From contig JBANAY010000001.1 in assembly GCA_037952775.1 (NCBI GenBank), positions 5,642,001 through 5,706,000 of the forward strand: 64,000 bases of DNA, given 5' to 3'. The position numbers were made by a program, and so were the translations under genes. The notes beneath the pieces are model-generated. The model was not told the DNA's origin, ran no database searches, and saw only the letters and a program-made list of their open reading frames with translations. How positions within the stretch are numbered: position 1 is the stretch's first letter; every line of letters begins with the position of its first letter. Below, in pieces: positions 12,707 through 22,866 of this stretch. Source of the stretch: Clonostachys chloroleuca (lineage: Eukaryota > Ascomycota > Sordariomycetes > Hypocreales > Bionectriaceae).

Positions 12707-13960
12707 ATGCAACAGCGAATTGTAATCATTGGCTCTGGCTTTGCGGGCCTCTGGAGTGCTCTTGGGGCCAAGCGTCTCCTCAATTTTCATCCCGAGAATG
12801 AGATCGAAGTCCTGGTCATTGCCCCGGAACCTTCACTCGTGCTCCGCCCAAGACTGTACGAACATAATGCGAAAGGAATGAAAGTCTCGCTGGAGGAAGT
12901 ATTTGAGGCTACTGGAATTCGCTTCATGCAGGGGACCGTCGAGACCATTGACAGCGCCAAGGATGTGGTCGTGGTTTTGTCCAGTGGAGGCAGCCGCTCA
13001 CAAGTCTCCTATGACCGCCTGATCCTCGCGGCAGGGAGTCAGCTCTTACGTCCTCAAAGTGTCTCTGGTCTGGCTGAACATACCTTTGATGTTGACACCT
13101 TTGAGGGAGCGACCAAGCTTGAATCTAGGCTCGAGGAGTTACCGTCGCTCCCACCCAGCCCTGCCCGCGACACCGTCGTCGTTTGTGGTGCGGGCTTCAC
13201 AGGAATTGAGCTAGCAACCGAGCTGCCATCGCGACTGAAAGCTATTTTCAAGTCTGAGCCAGCCCCAAAAGTTGTCCTGATAAACAGTGCCGAGGAAGTA
13301 GGCGCTGAGCTTGGCCCTGGTCCACGCCCTACTATCGAAAAGGCCCTGGACAGTCTTCACGTTGAAGTCAAATCTGGTACAGCTGTACAAGCCGTCGATT
13401 CGAGCGGCGTTACCCTTGATTCTGGAGAACACATCCCTTCTTTGACCGCTATCTGGACGGCTGGTATGGGGGCCACGCCCCTGACCGCACAAATCGATGG
13501 TCCCAGAGATTCCAAGGGCCGTCTGCACGTTGCCCAAGATCTGCGGGTTCCCTCGTGTAACAAGGTATTTGCCACTGGAGATGCTTGCCGTGCCCTTACT
13601 GGAGACAGCGACGGCCACCATACCTTGATGTCCTGCCAACACGCCCAGATACTTGGGCGATTCTCAGGGCACAACGCCGCGGCTGATCTTGTTGGCGAAC
13701 CAACAGTGCCGTACAGCCAACCCAACTACGTGACCTGTTTGGACCTAGGTTCATACGGCGCGGTTCTTACAAGCGGGTGGGAGCGTCAGGTCATGGTTAC
13801 AGGCGCTGTTGCCAAGCAGATCAAGACGCAGATAAACCAGTACCTGATTTACCCTCCCAAGGCGCATGGAAAGAACGCGCTCGCAGAAGCGGTCCCTCAG
13901 AGTCCGAACTTCCTTGGCAGTTTCAATACACTTTTGAAGAGGTGGGGGTTGTTGAGTTAG
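12707..13960 (+). CDS. Pyridine nucleotide-disulfide oxidoreductase, NDH-2/AMID-like
   Basis: Single-exon flavoprotein of 417 aa. It starts at MQQRIVIIGSGFAGLW, an FAD-binding Rossmann motif directly at the N-terminus; the open frame extends upstream but this ATG places GxGxxG where the family has it. A second dinucleotide fold follows at ~residues 160-180 (VVVCGAGFTGIELATEL), and the C-terminal FAD motif reads KVFATGDACRAL. This two-fold arrangement fits type II NADH dehydrogenases and AMID/ferroptosis-suppressor-like NAD(P)H oxidoreductases. No clear membrane segment or targeting peptide is visible, so a soluble or peripheral protein is likely. The electron acceptor cannot be inferred. The reading frame is intact and uninterrupted. 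Confidence 0.88.
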   Translation: MQQRIVIIGSGFAGLWSALGAKRLLNFHPENEIEVLVIAPEPSLVLRPRLYEHNAKGMKVSLEEVFEATGIRFMQGTVETIDSAKDVVVVLSSGGSRSQVSYDRLILAAGSQLLRPQSVSGLAEHTFDVDTFEGATKLESRLEELPSLPPSPARDTVVVCGAGFTGIELATELPSRLKAIFKSEPAPKVVLINSAEEVGAELGPGPRPTIEKALDSLHVEVKSGTAVQAVDSSGVTLDSGEHIPSLTAIWTAGMGATPLTAQIDGPRDSKGRLHVAQDLRVPSCNKVFATGDACRALTGDSDGHHTLMSCQHAQILGRFSGHNAAADLVGEPTVPYSQPNYVTCLDLGSYGAVLTSGWERQVMVTGAVAKQIKTQINQYLIYPPKAHGKNALAEAVPQSPNFLGSFNTLLKRWGLLS

Positions 13961-14293
13961 ATGCCCCTTGTGTCTGGCGAATTATCCGGGCTGCAAGACT
14001 ATTTCATGTTATTTCCAAGTTAATGGAAATTAGATCGAGGCTGCTCTCATCATCAAGACTTGTAATACTAGATCACAATTAAGTTTTCTCCTCCTTCTAT
14101 CATTCATAACCCTGAAATGTTCAATACTATTCGGCGGGCCATATGGTGAGGGACAGGGAGAGGCACAATGAGAAAGTGTGTATCCAGCTAACTTAGGTGG
14201 ATGATCGTTTAGAAATAAACAGATTCTTCTGACAGCTATATAAAATAAACTATAGAATATCACTTATTTTCTATACATGGGTTTGAAATATTT

Positions 14294-17029
14294 CTAGACA
14301 GCACAGGTAAAGCAAGACCTATCATAAAACCTGGTGGCCTCCGTCGGGTTATATGTCACACCAAGTCCAGCCGTACCGACTCTGTAAGGGCGACAGGAAG
14401 TGTCCGTCTTAGTGTATGAGAAGCCTAAGCAATCTGCTCTGGCCAGACATTCCAGGGCGCAGTTCGCGAGGCTTCCCACGGGTTTGATGACGTAGTTCTC
14501 AAGCCGGGTGCTCTGTATTTGTTGGCCGCCAACGGCAGGGATACCGCAGGTATTATCATCACCAAGGCTTGCCGTTGGTGCTGCGCACGTTTGGGCAGCT
14601 GCAGGGGCCGAAGTGGTTGTGGTCGGTACGGTAGAAGTGCTAGTCGATTGGGGATAAGGAGTAATGAACTCATCTGTTGATGCGGATGAGACTTGATCTG
14701 TGCTTGGAGAAGCTGGCGTGGTTCTTGTATCAGAAGTTGTGGGTGTAGGGAGTGTGGGAGTTGGAGTTGTGTTTGGCAATGTACTTGAAGGAGCAGTGCT
14801 GGTAGCAGGTGTTGGAGTTGTGCTCGATATCAGGAGTGTAGAAGATGAACTGGCATCACACGGAGTGCAGTCAAAACAAGCATTGTCACTCCAAAGCTCG
14901 GAAGTGCTGCTTGCGTCTTGGGGTACGAATTGTCCCTCAGCAAGAGTCTCAGAAATGAGATAGCATGTACCTTGCGTAGGCGAAAAGGAGGATGAGTTGC
15001 AATTTTTGGTCTGAGAACAGATGGATGCACACTGTTCAGGCGATGTCGCTTTGCCAGGGAACTTGGCCATATCAGGAAGCCGGGCACCAATATCCAGATT
15101 GAATTGGCCAGCTCTCTTACAGTACACATTGGATGGAACTAGAAGGTTGGCTGTGCAGCTCTGTCCCCCAGGACAGGCGTCCATTGCCGCAACGGTTGCG
15201 GTTTCTGATGGTGCTGCTGTCGTGGTTGATGCAGGAAGCGTAGTAGAAGCAGCCGGTATCGAAACCACAGAGGAAGAGGACGAAGAAGTTGAAAACGAAG
15301 AAGAAGTGCCAACAGCTGTCGAAGATAGAGCTGGGCAACTTAGAACGGGCATGTTGGCAGGGTCTGCGAGAATGGCCACATTCTTGAACTGGGCCATCCC
15401 GCTTCCACAGGCGTTGCAGCTATGATCGGTAAAGAATGTGAGATAGTTGGCACCGTCTGATGTTGCAACAGTCGAAACGGTGTCCGAGTATAGCTTGCAG
15501 TTTTGACCGCCGGTGACTGAGTAAGAGAACGACTTGCAAGAAGGATACTGGTGGCAAACGTCGCGGCAGGCGCTGGAACCGCAGATGGGACTCACGCTGG
15601 TCGTGATAAAAGGCGATGCGCAAGCTCTCGGCTGTCCATTGAGGTTACTCGTGCAAGCCGCCCCCGGAGTGCTTCCCTCGACGTTGACACAGACGGTGTT
15701 GTCTGGTACTGTGGTCGGGCACTGCGTCTGGGCGATGCAAGATCGATCGTACGCCCAGTTGGAGTCACTTCCGCCGTTGTTAGCCGAGTTGTCGGCAAGC
15801 GAAGTCTCAAGGAGGTAGCAGCCGTTGACACAACCGATGCTCTTAGTGTTCCATTGGAAGGATAGACAGCGAGGATCCTTGAGGCAAAGGGCAGCGCACT
15901 GCTCCTTTGTGCCATCGCTGGTGTACTGCTTGTAGCCAGATGATCCAGAGTATGGCCGTCTGGCACAGCCTCTGCCGGCGATGGAGGCGCTTCCCAAAGT
16001 AGCACAAATGTTGTCACCAAAGCTGGTAGATGATGCGGCAGCGCTGGATGAAGTCGTTGTGATACTATTCAAGGCGGTTCCAGTCGTTGTAGACGCAACT
16101 CCTGTCAAAGATCCACTAGATGTCCCGTTGTCACTGACAGGTGAGCTTGTACCTGGGCTCGATGCGGCTGGGCTCTGTGACGCCGAAGGTAAGGCCAGAC
16201 TGTCTGTAGTAGAGGCCATGATAGGAGCGGTAGAGCTCAGGCTAGGCGGAGCTGTCGACGCATCGGCAAAAGCAGAGTAGATGACCGTGATGTCATCCAA
16301 ATCTCTAAGAGTAACTTCGTTGGTGAAGAACACCTGGTCGAAGCGAACTGCAGCCGAGCCTCCATCAGAGCATCTGACCTCAAACTTTAGGTAGCCACTT
16401 TCAGAGATCAAAGGGCTCTCCTGGACCAACGCAGTCCAGCTGAAGGTTCCAGAGTTGGCGGCAACGACGGGGAAATAGTCCGACTCTACCAAGAGCCCGT
16501 TGTCATAGGTGGCAATCAACTTGCAGGTGTTGGCCTTCTCATTCATGTCGACATAATACCAAACGCGCATAGTGTAGACACTCTCCCGATCGGTGCTCTG
16601 GAGTTCTTGTTTAATGCTGACGCTCTGATCTGGGATGACATCGCGCTGGCCAATGCCGTTTGTCGTGCTATCCTTGGGCTGGCCGACGGCCAAGTAAGCG
16701 CAGGCACTTTCCTCACTTCCATCGCCAGTATATCCCAAGCCAGAAACCTGGCGAGCTTCTCCGTCTCCATCGACCTCGTATCCGTACAAGCCTCCGGGGG
16801 CACTCGGGTCGTAGCCAACAAAATTTCCGTTTCGAATCAGATTTCGTACACCTCGCGGTTGTAGTATACCACTTGTTATGGTGGAGGGACCTGCTGTTAA
16901 TGTACCAGTATATCCTCCTGGTGTGGTGACCGATGCCGGCAAACCAGTAGTCGCTTTGTTACATTTGGCTGCTGTCAAGTTCAGCGAGCCAACCAGGGCA
17001 AATGCCGCAAGAGCGACTTTAGACCGCAT
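14294..17029 (-). CDS. Large secreted PAN/Apple-domain protein, Ser/Thr-rich
   Basis: Single exon, 911 aa. I chose the ATG at 17029 because it opens a typical signal peptide (MRSKVALAAFALVGSLNLTAA, cleavage near residue 21); the frame continues upstream without support. After a carbohydrate-binding-like N-terminal module (LIRNGNF ... GYEVDGDGEARQ, ~residues 85-260), Ser/Thr-rich linkers separate at least four cysteine-rich PAN/Apple-like modules. These are recognised by QCAALCLKDPRCLSFQW, ACRDVCHQYPSCKSFSY, QCASICSQTKNCNSSSF and NCALECLARADCLGFSY. Such proteins are secreted or wall-associated and bind carbohydrate or protein. There is no evident GPI signal; the chain ends in a cysteine pair (FTCAV). 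No enzyme domain is seen. Confidence 0.85.
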   Translation of the reverse strand: MRSKVALAAFALVGSLNLTAAKCNKATTGLPASVTTPGGYTGTLTAGPSTITSGILQPRGVRNLIRNGNFVGYDPSAPGGLYGYEVDGDGEARQVSGLGYTGDGSEESACAYLAVGQPKDSTTNGIGQRDVIPDQSVSIKQELQSTDRESVYTMRVWYYVDMNEKANTCKLIATYDNGLLVESDYFPVVAANSGTFSWTALVQESPLISESGYLKFEVRCSDGGSAAVRFDQVFFTNEVTLRDLDDITVIYSAFADASTAPPSLSSTAPIMASTTDSLALPSASQSPAASSPGTSSPVSDNGTSSGSLTGVASTTTGTALNSITTTSSSAAASSTSFGDNICATLGSASIAGRGCARRPYSGSSGYKQYTSDGTKEQCAALCLKDPRCLSFQWNTKSIGCVNGCYLLETSLADNSANNGGSDSNWAYDRSCIAQTQCPTTVPDNTVCVNVEGSTPGAACTSNLNGQPRACASPFITTSVSPICGSSACRDVCHQYPSCKSFSYSVTGGQNCKLYSDTVSTVATSDGANYLTFFTDHSCNACGSGMAQFKNVAILADPANMPVLSCPALSSTAVGTSSSFSTSSSSSSVVSIPAASTTLPASTTTAAPSETATVAAMDACPGGQSCTANLLVPSNVYCKRAGQFNLDIGARLPDMAKFPGKATSPEQCASICSQTKNCNSSSFSPTQGTCYLISETLAEGQFVPQDASSTSELWSDNACFDCTPCDASSSSTLLISSTTPTPATSTAPSSTLPNTTPTPTLPTPTTSDTRTTPASPSTDQVSSASTDEFITPYPQSTSTSTVPTTTTSAPAAAQTCAAPTASLGDDNTCGIPAVGGQQIQSTRLENYVIKPVGSLANCALECLARADCLGFSYTKTDTSCRPYRVGTAGLGVTYNPTEATRFYDRSCFTCAV

Positions 17030-18178
17030 AGCTTGAAAGCAGAAACGAGTGTAATTGGGCCGAAGCTCAAGGTGGCTGGCTTTACAAGTCAATCAAAGAT
17101 CGTGGTGTGGTTACTAAAGTCAAGCCGCGGAAGGCGGCGCGCTTCACTTAATGATAAAAAGGCTCGGGAATAACTAGAAGCTAACTCCAGCCGGTTCTCT
17201 GGGCACATCCCTCAGTCCCGAACATTCTTGTGATTATGCGCTGGCTAGTCAGGTCCATGGCCAGGTCTTGGTATTGACAACATGGGTGCAAATTCGATAG
17301 TTCAGTCTCCATGCAAGCTGAGGGATCCGCAGCCGCCTCCGCTATTGAACATTAAAAGCATTTAAGAGGGGACAGCTCAGCCGAGAACCAGAAAGATTTT
17401 CGTCTCTCGATAAGCAAACTTCACCCATGAGTTTACACCTCGTCATCTTGATTAATTAGGAGAAGATACACATTTTCGCACCGACGAAGAGATCTCCACA
17501 GCTTTGTCTCTAAACTCGGGCATTCCACGGTTGCTCAGCCTCCGGACGAATCCACAAACTAACTAGAGAGTACCCCTGGCTTACTAGAGCTGGCCCAGAG
17601 CTGAGGCAGTGGGAAACAGACAGCTCGGGCCGTCTACAGAGTTGCTTGCTGCCAGCAGTCACAAGGTGCAGTGTGTACGTACTCGACTGCATCAGGCCTC
17701 CACAACTGTTCGTTAGCAGGGCCGATATTTGACGGCTGAGATAAAACATGGTACACTAGAGCCTTTTTTATGTACTAAAGAAGAGACCTTAGTCTCTGAT
17801 GAACAACACTGAACACAATAGCGGTTAAACAATAGACTATGCTGCGGTTTCTAACTTGATTTTCTGTGTGTTGCTGGTTCATTGTTTTGAAAATCTGTCA
17901 AACATTGCCCGTACCCGATCGCGGTTACTGGGTCTAGTAGCGTCTTCCGAGGCGAAGCCGAAATGAACTCTGCAGATAATTCGGTTTGCAATTGTGGGAG
18001 GGAAAAGAGGATTGTGATTATGGGGATAGAATAGGCCACTATCATTACACTTTCTTTCTCGGCTTTCAGACTCCATTCGTGAGCTCCAATTTAGGGTGAT
18101 ATTTCGTTGGAAGTGTTTGCATGAACACATCCGAGAAATTGGGGATTAAAGGGATATAATGAGACGCACTTCTAATTG
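17030..18178. other. Intergenic region, no gene seen
   Basis: About 1.1 kb between the 5' end of the PAN-domain gene and the 3' end of the unknown gene at 18179. Only short unsupported frames are present. Confidence 0.5.
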
Positions 18179-18928
18179 CTATGCTGTAGATTTGCCATCC
18201 TTTGATTTTGTTTTAGTTCGTAGCCAGCCGCTCAGCCTCAGGGATCGCGGTTTGCTTTGCTCTTGCATCTCTTTTGGTGCTGGCCACCATCCACCAGTCG
18301 GCATTTCATCGAAGAGAGTGTTGAAGCTGTGGTTGCTGCGTAGTCTACAGGCTTTGTAAACTGGTTTCTTATCCCAGCGGTATGCATAGGCCAGGAAGAC
18401 GGTGTCCGGTGTTATCCCCTCGAGTCTGAAATTCATGACAATGGAGGGAGATCTGGCGAACACCTCGAGAGTAGCGTTCCACTCTGGGTCGCCAGCGGCA
18501 TCCATAAAATAGTAACACCGTCTATGTCTCCATGAAGGGTCAAACCCTACTTCTTCTGCCCTCTCTTTATCATCAAAATGGATCTCGCCACACCCTGGAA
18601 TCAGGTCTGCCTCTGAAAGATGAAACCCGCGTCGCATTAGACGAGGAATGTTCTTGGCTCTAACAAAAAGCTTCGCTTTCCAATAGGGTTGAGTCTTTCG
18701 GTCTCTCAATGTCCGCTGCATGAAGTTTTTGTTTTTGTGAAAGATTTCAGGTGTACACGTAAACTCCAAGTTGAACCACTGAAGCATCTGCCACCTTCGA
18801 GGGATCATCGCTTCCCAAACATCCTCGACGACGGCAGCTTCTCGATCAGCTATTCTGAGGCAGGTATATTGGGGTGGACTGGGTTCGGAGTCGTGGGGCG
18901 GTGCCACCATCATGCTGGGCCACATCAT
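18179..18928 (-). CDS. Conserved-looking hypothetical protein, 249 aa
   Basis: Uninterrupted frame of 249 codons starting at tandem ATGs (18928/18925). The protein is soluble-looking, rich in Trp, Arg and aromatic residues. It has a mixed N-terminal segment (YTCLRIADREAAVVEDVWEA, WQMLQWFNLEF) and a basic C-terminal tail (LRTKTKSKDGKSTA). No signal peptide, membrane helix or known catalytic motif was recognised. Length, coding-like composition and lack of stops support a real gene, but I do not recognise the family. A short upstream exon cannot be excluded. Confidence 0.6.
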   Translation of the reverse strand: MMWPSMMVAPPHDSEPSPPQYTCLRIADREAAVVEDVWEAMIPRRWQMLQWFNLEFTCTPEIFHKNKNFMQRTLRDRKTQPYWKAKLFVRAKNIPRLMRRGFHLSEADLIPGCGEIHFDDKERAEEVGFDPSWRHRRCYYFMDAAGDPEWNATLEVFARSPSIVMNFRLEGITPDTVFLAYAYRWDKKPVYKACRLRSNHSFNTLFDEMPTGGWWPAPKEMQEQSKPRSLRLSGWLRTKTKSKDGKSTA

Positions 18929-19697
18929 AGAGGGCGGCTGCTTGCGGACTTGTGTCGACGGCTCGTTATATCAATTTTGGATATATTGACGAGATCGTGG
19001 ACTTTAAGTAGCCCAGAGATCGGCGCTCCCGATAGGTAGTTTTCTGGCTGGGACGATACTTTCCACTTATGCTGCGGCTTGAGAGGACTAGAAAAGCATC
19101 AGTCAATATCTGCACGAAATCGCTTGGTTATTCCCGAGGTTCTCTGACTACCGTGTTTTATCTCCAAAGATTCGCCCGCTTAAGAAGCCTGAAATATGAG
19201 AATGAGTGCAGGTTGTAAATGTCGGGCTCTCCTTGGGAAACAATAATTTATTAGTATCGATTCAGGTGCATGGGAGACTGGAGATGTGAATTTATACGGG
19301 AATTAGAGTTCATTAAGGAGGTCACGCGAGTGACTAAGTCATAATAGAGAATTTAACCTCTATTTGCACAGAACTTTGACTGCTACTAGCTTTATGGAGC
19401 TTTTTCACGGGGTGACAATAGGCAAACCTTACCTGAGTATGAGAAAAAGTGGCAAGGATCCTAGCAGGGGCGAGATAGTGATGCATCTCTTCTCTTCAAG
19501 CAGTGGCGTTGAAATCAAATGGGGAATTCAAAGCAGCTCGGGCTTGATTTATGGGCAAGTCGCGGATTCAATTAATACCGAATGAAATCGCATGTCAAAA
19601 CGTGAAGCCTGGAGGTGGCGGAATGAGATAGTGGTTGGTTTTCTAAAGTTCAGGAAAACAAGAACAATCGTTTATATTGAACAGGCTCTTTCTCTAT
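18929..19697. other. Intergenic region, no gene seen
   Basis: Spacer of ~770 bp upstream of the unknown 249-residue gene and downstream of the SYLF gene. It contains short frames only. Confidence 0.5.
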
Positions 19698-20378
19698 CTA
19701 CTTCTCCAATAAGGTCAAAAAGTCCCAAAGACTTCTCACCTCGTTCTTGCACGCCTCAGCACCTTGGATCTTCCCCGTGAGGATTTCTCGTGCAGTCACC
19801 TCTTTTCCATAAAACTTGGCATTCAGATCCTTGTTCTCTTTGAAGTGGGTGCCCCCAACAGTCAGACCAACGTACACGCTCTTCGATCCTTTGAGATGTT
19901 GGACAAGGCTTTGACCTTTACCTCAATATGTGTACTGAGAGAACCAGCAGAAACCGCGAGTTGCATCCCATATTCCCGTCTTTGCTTGAGAAAGCATTTT
20001 TCGAATTCTTCTTCTTTAGTACGCGAACCGAGCTGTACACATTAACCCCAAATGATGGCCCTGCGCCAACGTATGTCTGGGAGACAGCAGAGGGCAATGA
20101 CCAATCTCCCTTCGCATGACGAGCCATCACAAGTCCGGAGCCAAGCCCGCCTCCAACGCCCACAGAGGCACCTATGGAGGTGAAGATGACCAGCCCGTAG
20201 GCTTCGTCGAGATCTTCCTTGGAGATTGTATCGCCGTCTAGATGATTGTAAGCAGAAGAGCAACTAGTGCAAATCCTAGGCTAGACTAATACGTACTGCT
20301 GAGAAGATCCTGTAAAATCTGTAACACTGATTTGCAGCGCTCTGCAAGCTCGGTTGTATAAAAGCTCTCCGACTTCAT
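19698..20378 (-). pseudogene. SYLF (Ysc84-type) lipid-binding domain protein, two frame breaks
   Basis: Exon 1 (20378-20297) encodes MKSESFYTTELAERCKSVLQ; a 59-nt intron follows and exon 2 begins at 20237 with GDTISKEDLDEAYGLVIFTS. The core resembles the SYLF domain: SVGVGGGLGSGLVMAR, SLPSAVSQTYVGAGPSFGVN, then MQLAVSAGSLSTHIEVKVKA and VYVGLTVGGTHFKENKDLNA. These conserved blocks lie in three successive frames. One-base losses are needed at ~20014-20026 and at the A-run at 19888-19893. With both corrected, the chain is 207 aa ending at the TAG 19698-19700, exactly divisible by three. SYLF proteins bind phosphoinositides and actin-associated membranes. Either a decayed copy or a sequence affected by consensus indels; I cannot tell which. 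Confidence 0.65.
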
Positions 20379-20692
20379 TGTCGTGTGAGATTTATTGTCG
20401 GATTGGAACCTAGTAAGAGATATTTCGCAAAGTTGTTGAAAAATAGCGTGGAGGTTGCGAGTGGAATAATAGGGAGACCCTTAATCGTTCGAAATTGACT
20501 GTTGGCATGCGGAAGAGGTAGTGAAATTATTTAGTCAATAAGCTGGGGTAGAAATGAGATTAAACTCGTGCCTTGTTCTTGCCCTCGAAGTCAGTCAAGG
20601 GCAACGTTTAGGAACAAGTTTCAGCACAACCTTTGTTATGCCTATACCTGAGGTGCTTTCGCATGACAATCATTAATAATAGCCAGGTATTC

Positions 20693-20732
20693 ACTCATGA
20701 TTCACATACACGACTCGTGATTCACATACACA
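20693..20732. repeat. Two tandem 20-bp units
   Basis: The unit ACTC(A/G)TGATTCACATACAC plus one base occurs twice head to tail with one internal difference (A versus G at position 5). It lies about 50 bp from the tRNA-Ile gene. Function unknown. Confidence 0.8.
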
Positions 20733-20784
20733 ATAAGGATGATGCCCAGAATCGCATAGAGACAAAAAGCAAAAGGAGACAACC

Positions 20785-20880
20785 TGGTCACTACCAGGAT
20801 CGAACTGGCGACGTCCGCATTACTAGACACATATGATGTATGTATTAGTACGGCACTCTAACCAACTGAGTTAAGCGACC
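20785..20880 (-). tRNA. tRNA-Ile (anticodon AAT) with 22-nt intron
   Basis: Read on the minus strand: acceptor GGTCGCT pairs with AGTGACC (one G-U), discriminator A. The D arm is ACTC/GAGT. The anticodon stem pairs CCGTA with TGCGG. The T arm pairs GCCAG with CTGGT around TTCGATC. The loop reads CTAATA, then a 22-nt insertion (20821-20842), then A. That places the intron at the canonical 37/38 position and gives anticodon AAT. Mature length is 74 nt. Confidence 0.9.
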
Positions 20881-22550
20881 TTATTGGTTGATGACCGACG
20901 TGCCGCAAGATTGTTTGATCTTCACGCCATTGGAGGGGCTAAGGAGACCGAGGTTAATTGCATGAGGCTTGATGTCACCCTCAGCAGGGAGCCAAGTAGA
21001 CGCGTTCGGGAGGGAACAAGAATCTTTGCATCTCGTTGCGCTTAGTTCGAATCGGTTCTAGCTTCATTCCTTATAGTCTCTGTCCTGTGGTCATGAGTCA
21101 GTCAACGAGTGCCCTGCATGTGGGATACGCGTTTCACAAACAGTAATCACAAAGAACAACGCCACTGAAGAGCATTAAGGCAGCAGCATTGTGGATTTCT
21201 ATAGGCAAGCTACAAAAGTATGGCATACTATGAATGTGTTTCCAATACCTCTTTGCGTTAACTAAGAGTTTAGTTTACAACTGACCTCCAACTTTGAAGA
21301 CCAAAGTACAAAACGAGAAAAAAAGGGGGGACAAACAGATCAAACCAATAATGGAGGTAGGAATAGCGATCATTGGAGTAAACGACCCGCCCTTTACTTT
21401 TCCCCCAAAAAATAATTGTATGAACTGGCGGATTCTTTGAGAGACGACCTGGGAGTATTGATGTGCATAGGGTAGCTAGACTTAGGACCATTACAAATCC
21501 GCTCTTTGCACCGTTTCCAAAACGAATTTGTCTATTAAGACACCTAGGTTGAAGCCGTCTCTCGCTAAAATCTCGATCCGTTGAACTTCGCATTCTGAGC
21601 GTTCATAGCTTTGTTCGGTGTGGCTGAAAGGGTCACCGAAGAGCAGCGCAGGCTACTAATTAAGAAATCTACCAAAAAAACTGAGCAAGTTAGAAGAATT
21701 ACGAAAACCGAAAGACCTGAAAGAACCCAGACGTATTTATGATACTATCACTCAACAAGATACACAAGGTGGTCAGTCCATGACCAGTCCCTAAATTTGG
21801 GAAAGCCGATGTGTGTGGGTAGTGTGGCTTATATGCGATGAATTCTGTCACCTTTCGTAATAACCCCTACGACTGGCTTTAGCAAGAGGTAAAGCTAAGA
21901 GACGTACACGTCATTGGATGGTGTGATATGGAAGAATAGATACCAAATTCGACTTGATGAGGTTGGATACCCCGGAAACCGTGTCTTCACTTCCTTACTT
22001 GAGTGTCACGGCCAACATGCAATGTACGAAGGTGAATCTTGTCTACGTGGCGCCTTACGTTAGCCGTTCTGATGGAGTGTTTATTGTGGAATATTCCTGT
22101 TCTATTTGACAGTAAAGGATCATAACTAGGGACGTGGCTCTGCGAGAAACACTAGGCTAAAAGATGATGAAGTCTAGGAGTGAGCATGGACCCGAGTCGG
22201 TCCAAATTGAGTCTCCCTGCACCCGCGCTAATGGAAAAGACTGATTTATCAGCAATAAGGGAATGCAAATATTTTAAATCGACGATCTCTTACTCAAATA
22301 GGTTTCACCAGGGAAGTCTTATGGTTAGAATGTTGTTGATCGGTCGATTTAGACTACCTTCTGTCGTTTAACAAGTAATACCTATCATAAGTTCCTGCAA
22401 CTGGGCTTCCATGACTACATTTAATAATGAATAAAAATGACTAACAAACTTTGACAAAATGTACTAATTACTAGAGGAGTCCGTGTGTTGATGCTACGAT
22501 CTCTCCTTTGGGTAATCTTGCGTCGGCTGTCCCGACACCAAGCAGATTAG
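20881..22550. other. AT-rich intergenic region, no gene seen
   Basis: About 1.7 kb with many A/T runs and short unsupported frames on both strands. No RNA gene, transposon terminal repeat or conserved protein sequence was recognised. Confidence 0.5.
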
Positions 22551-22760
22551 GCGAACTCTGTCCCAGATTGTCATTGTCTTGATACAAAGTTTAACTTCAA
22601 CGATTATTTAACTAATCTCGAATCGGAAAACAATGTTTTGGCTTCTATATCGACACCGAGGGAGGCCGCGGAGGCCGTTAAGGCACGAGGGTTTGATGTT
22701 GTACAACCTGAAGAAATTCGCGTCACGACCAACTTGAATTATCTAACTAAAGCTGAATAA
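22551..22760 (+). pseudogene. Possible gene remnant without start codon
   Basis: Directly after a TAG at 22548-22550 an open frame of 69 codons runs to a TAA at 22758-22760. It has no in-frame ATG. Its sequence looks protein-like (LESENNVLASISTPREAAEA, then ARGFDVVQPEEIRVTTNLNY), in contrast to the surrounding AT-rich DNA. It could be a relic of a degraded gene or a terminal exon whose upstream parts I cannot find. The family is not recognised. Confidence 0.3.
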
Positions 22761-22866
22761 TGGCTTTAAGGTACCTTGTAGATTTTGACAACTGAAGAGA
22801 TATGTAGATAAATAGGCTTGTTTCAGTCCAGAGACCGTTTGACGAAATTACATCAGTATAGACTTG

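Noticed and set aside
17030..17092. Upstream start of the PAN-domain protein
   Set aside because: The ATG at 17029 begins a clean signal peptide; the longer form would bury it behind 21 residues.
20881..22550. Transposon or retroelement remnant in the AT-rich block
   Set aside because: No reverse transcriptase, integrase or transposase sequence and no terminal repeats could be seen.
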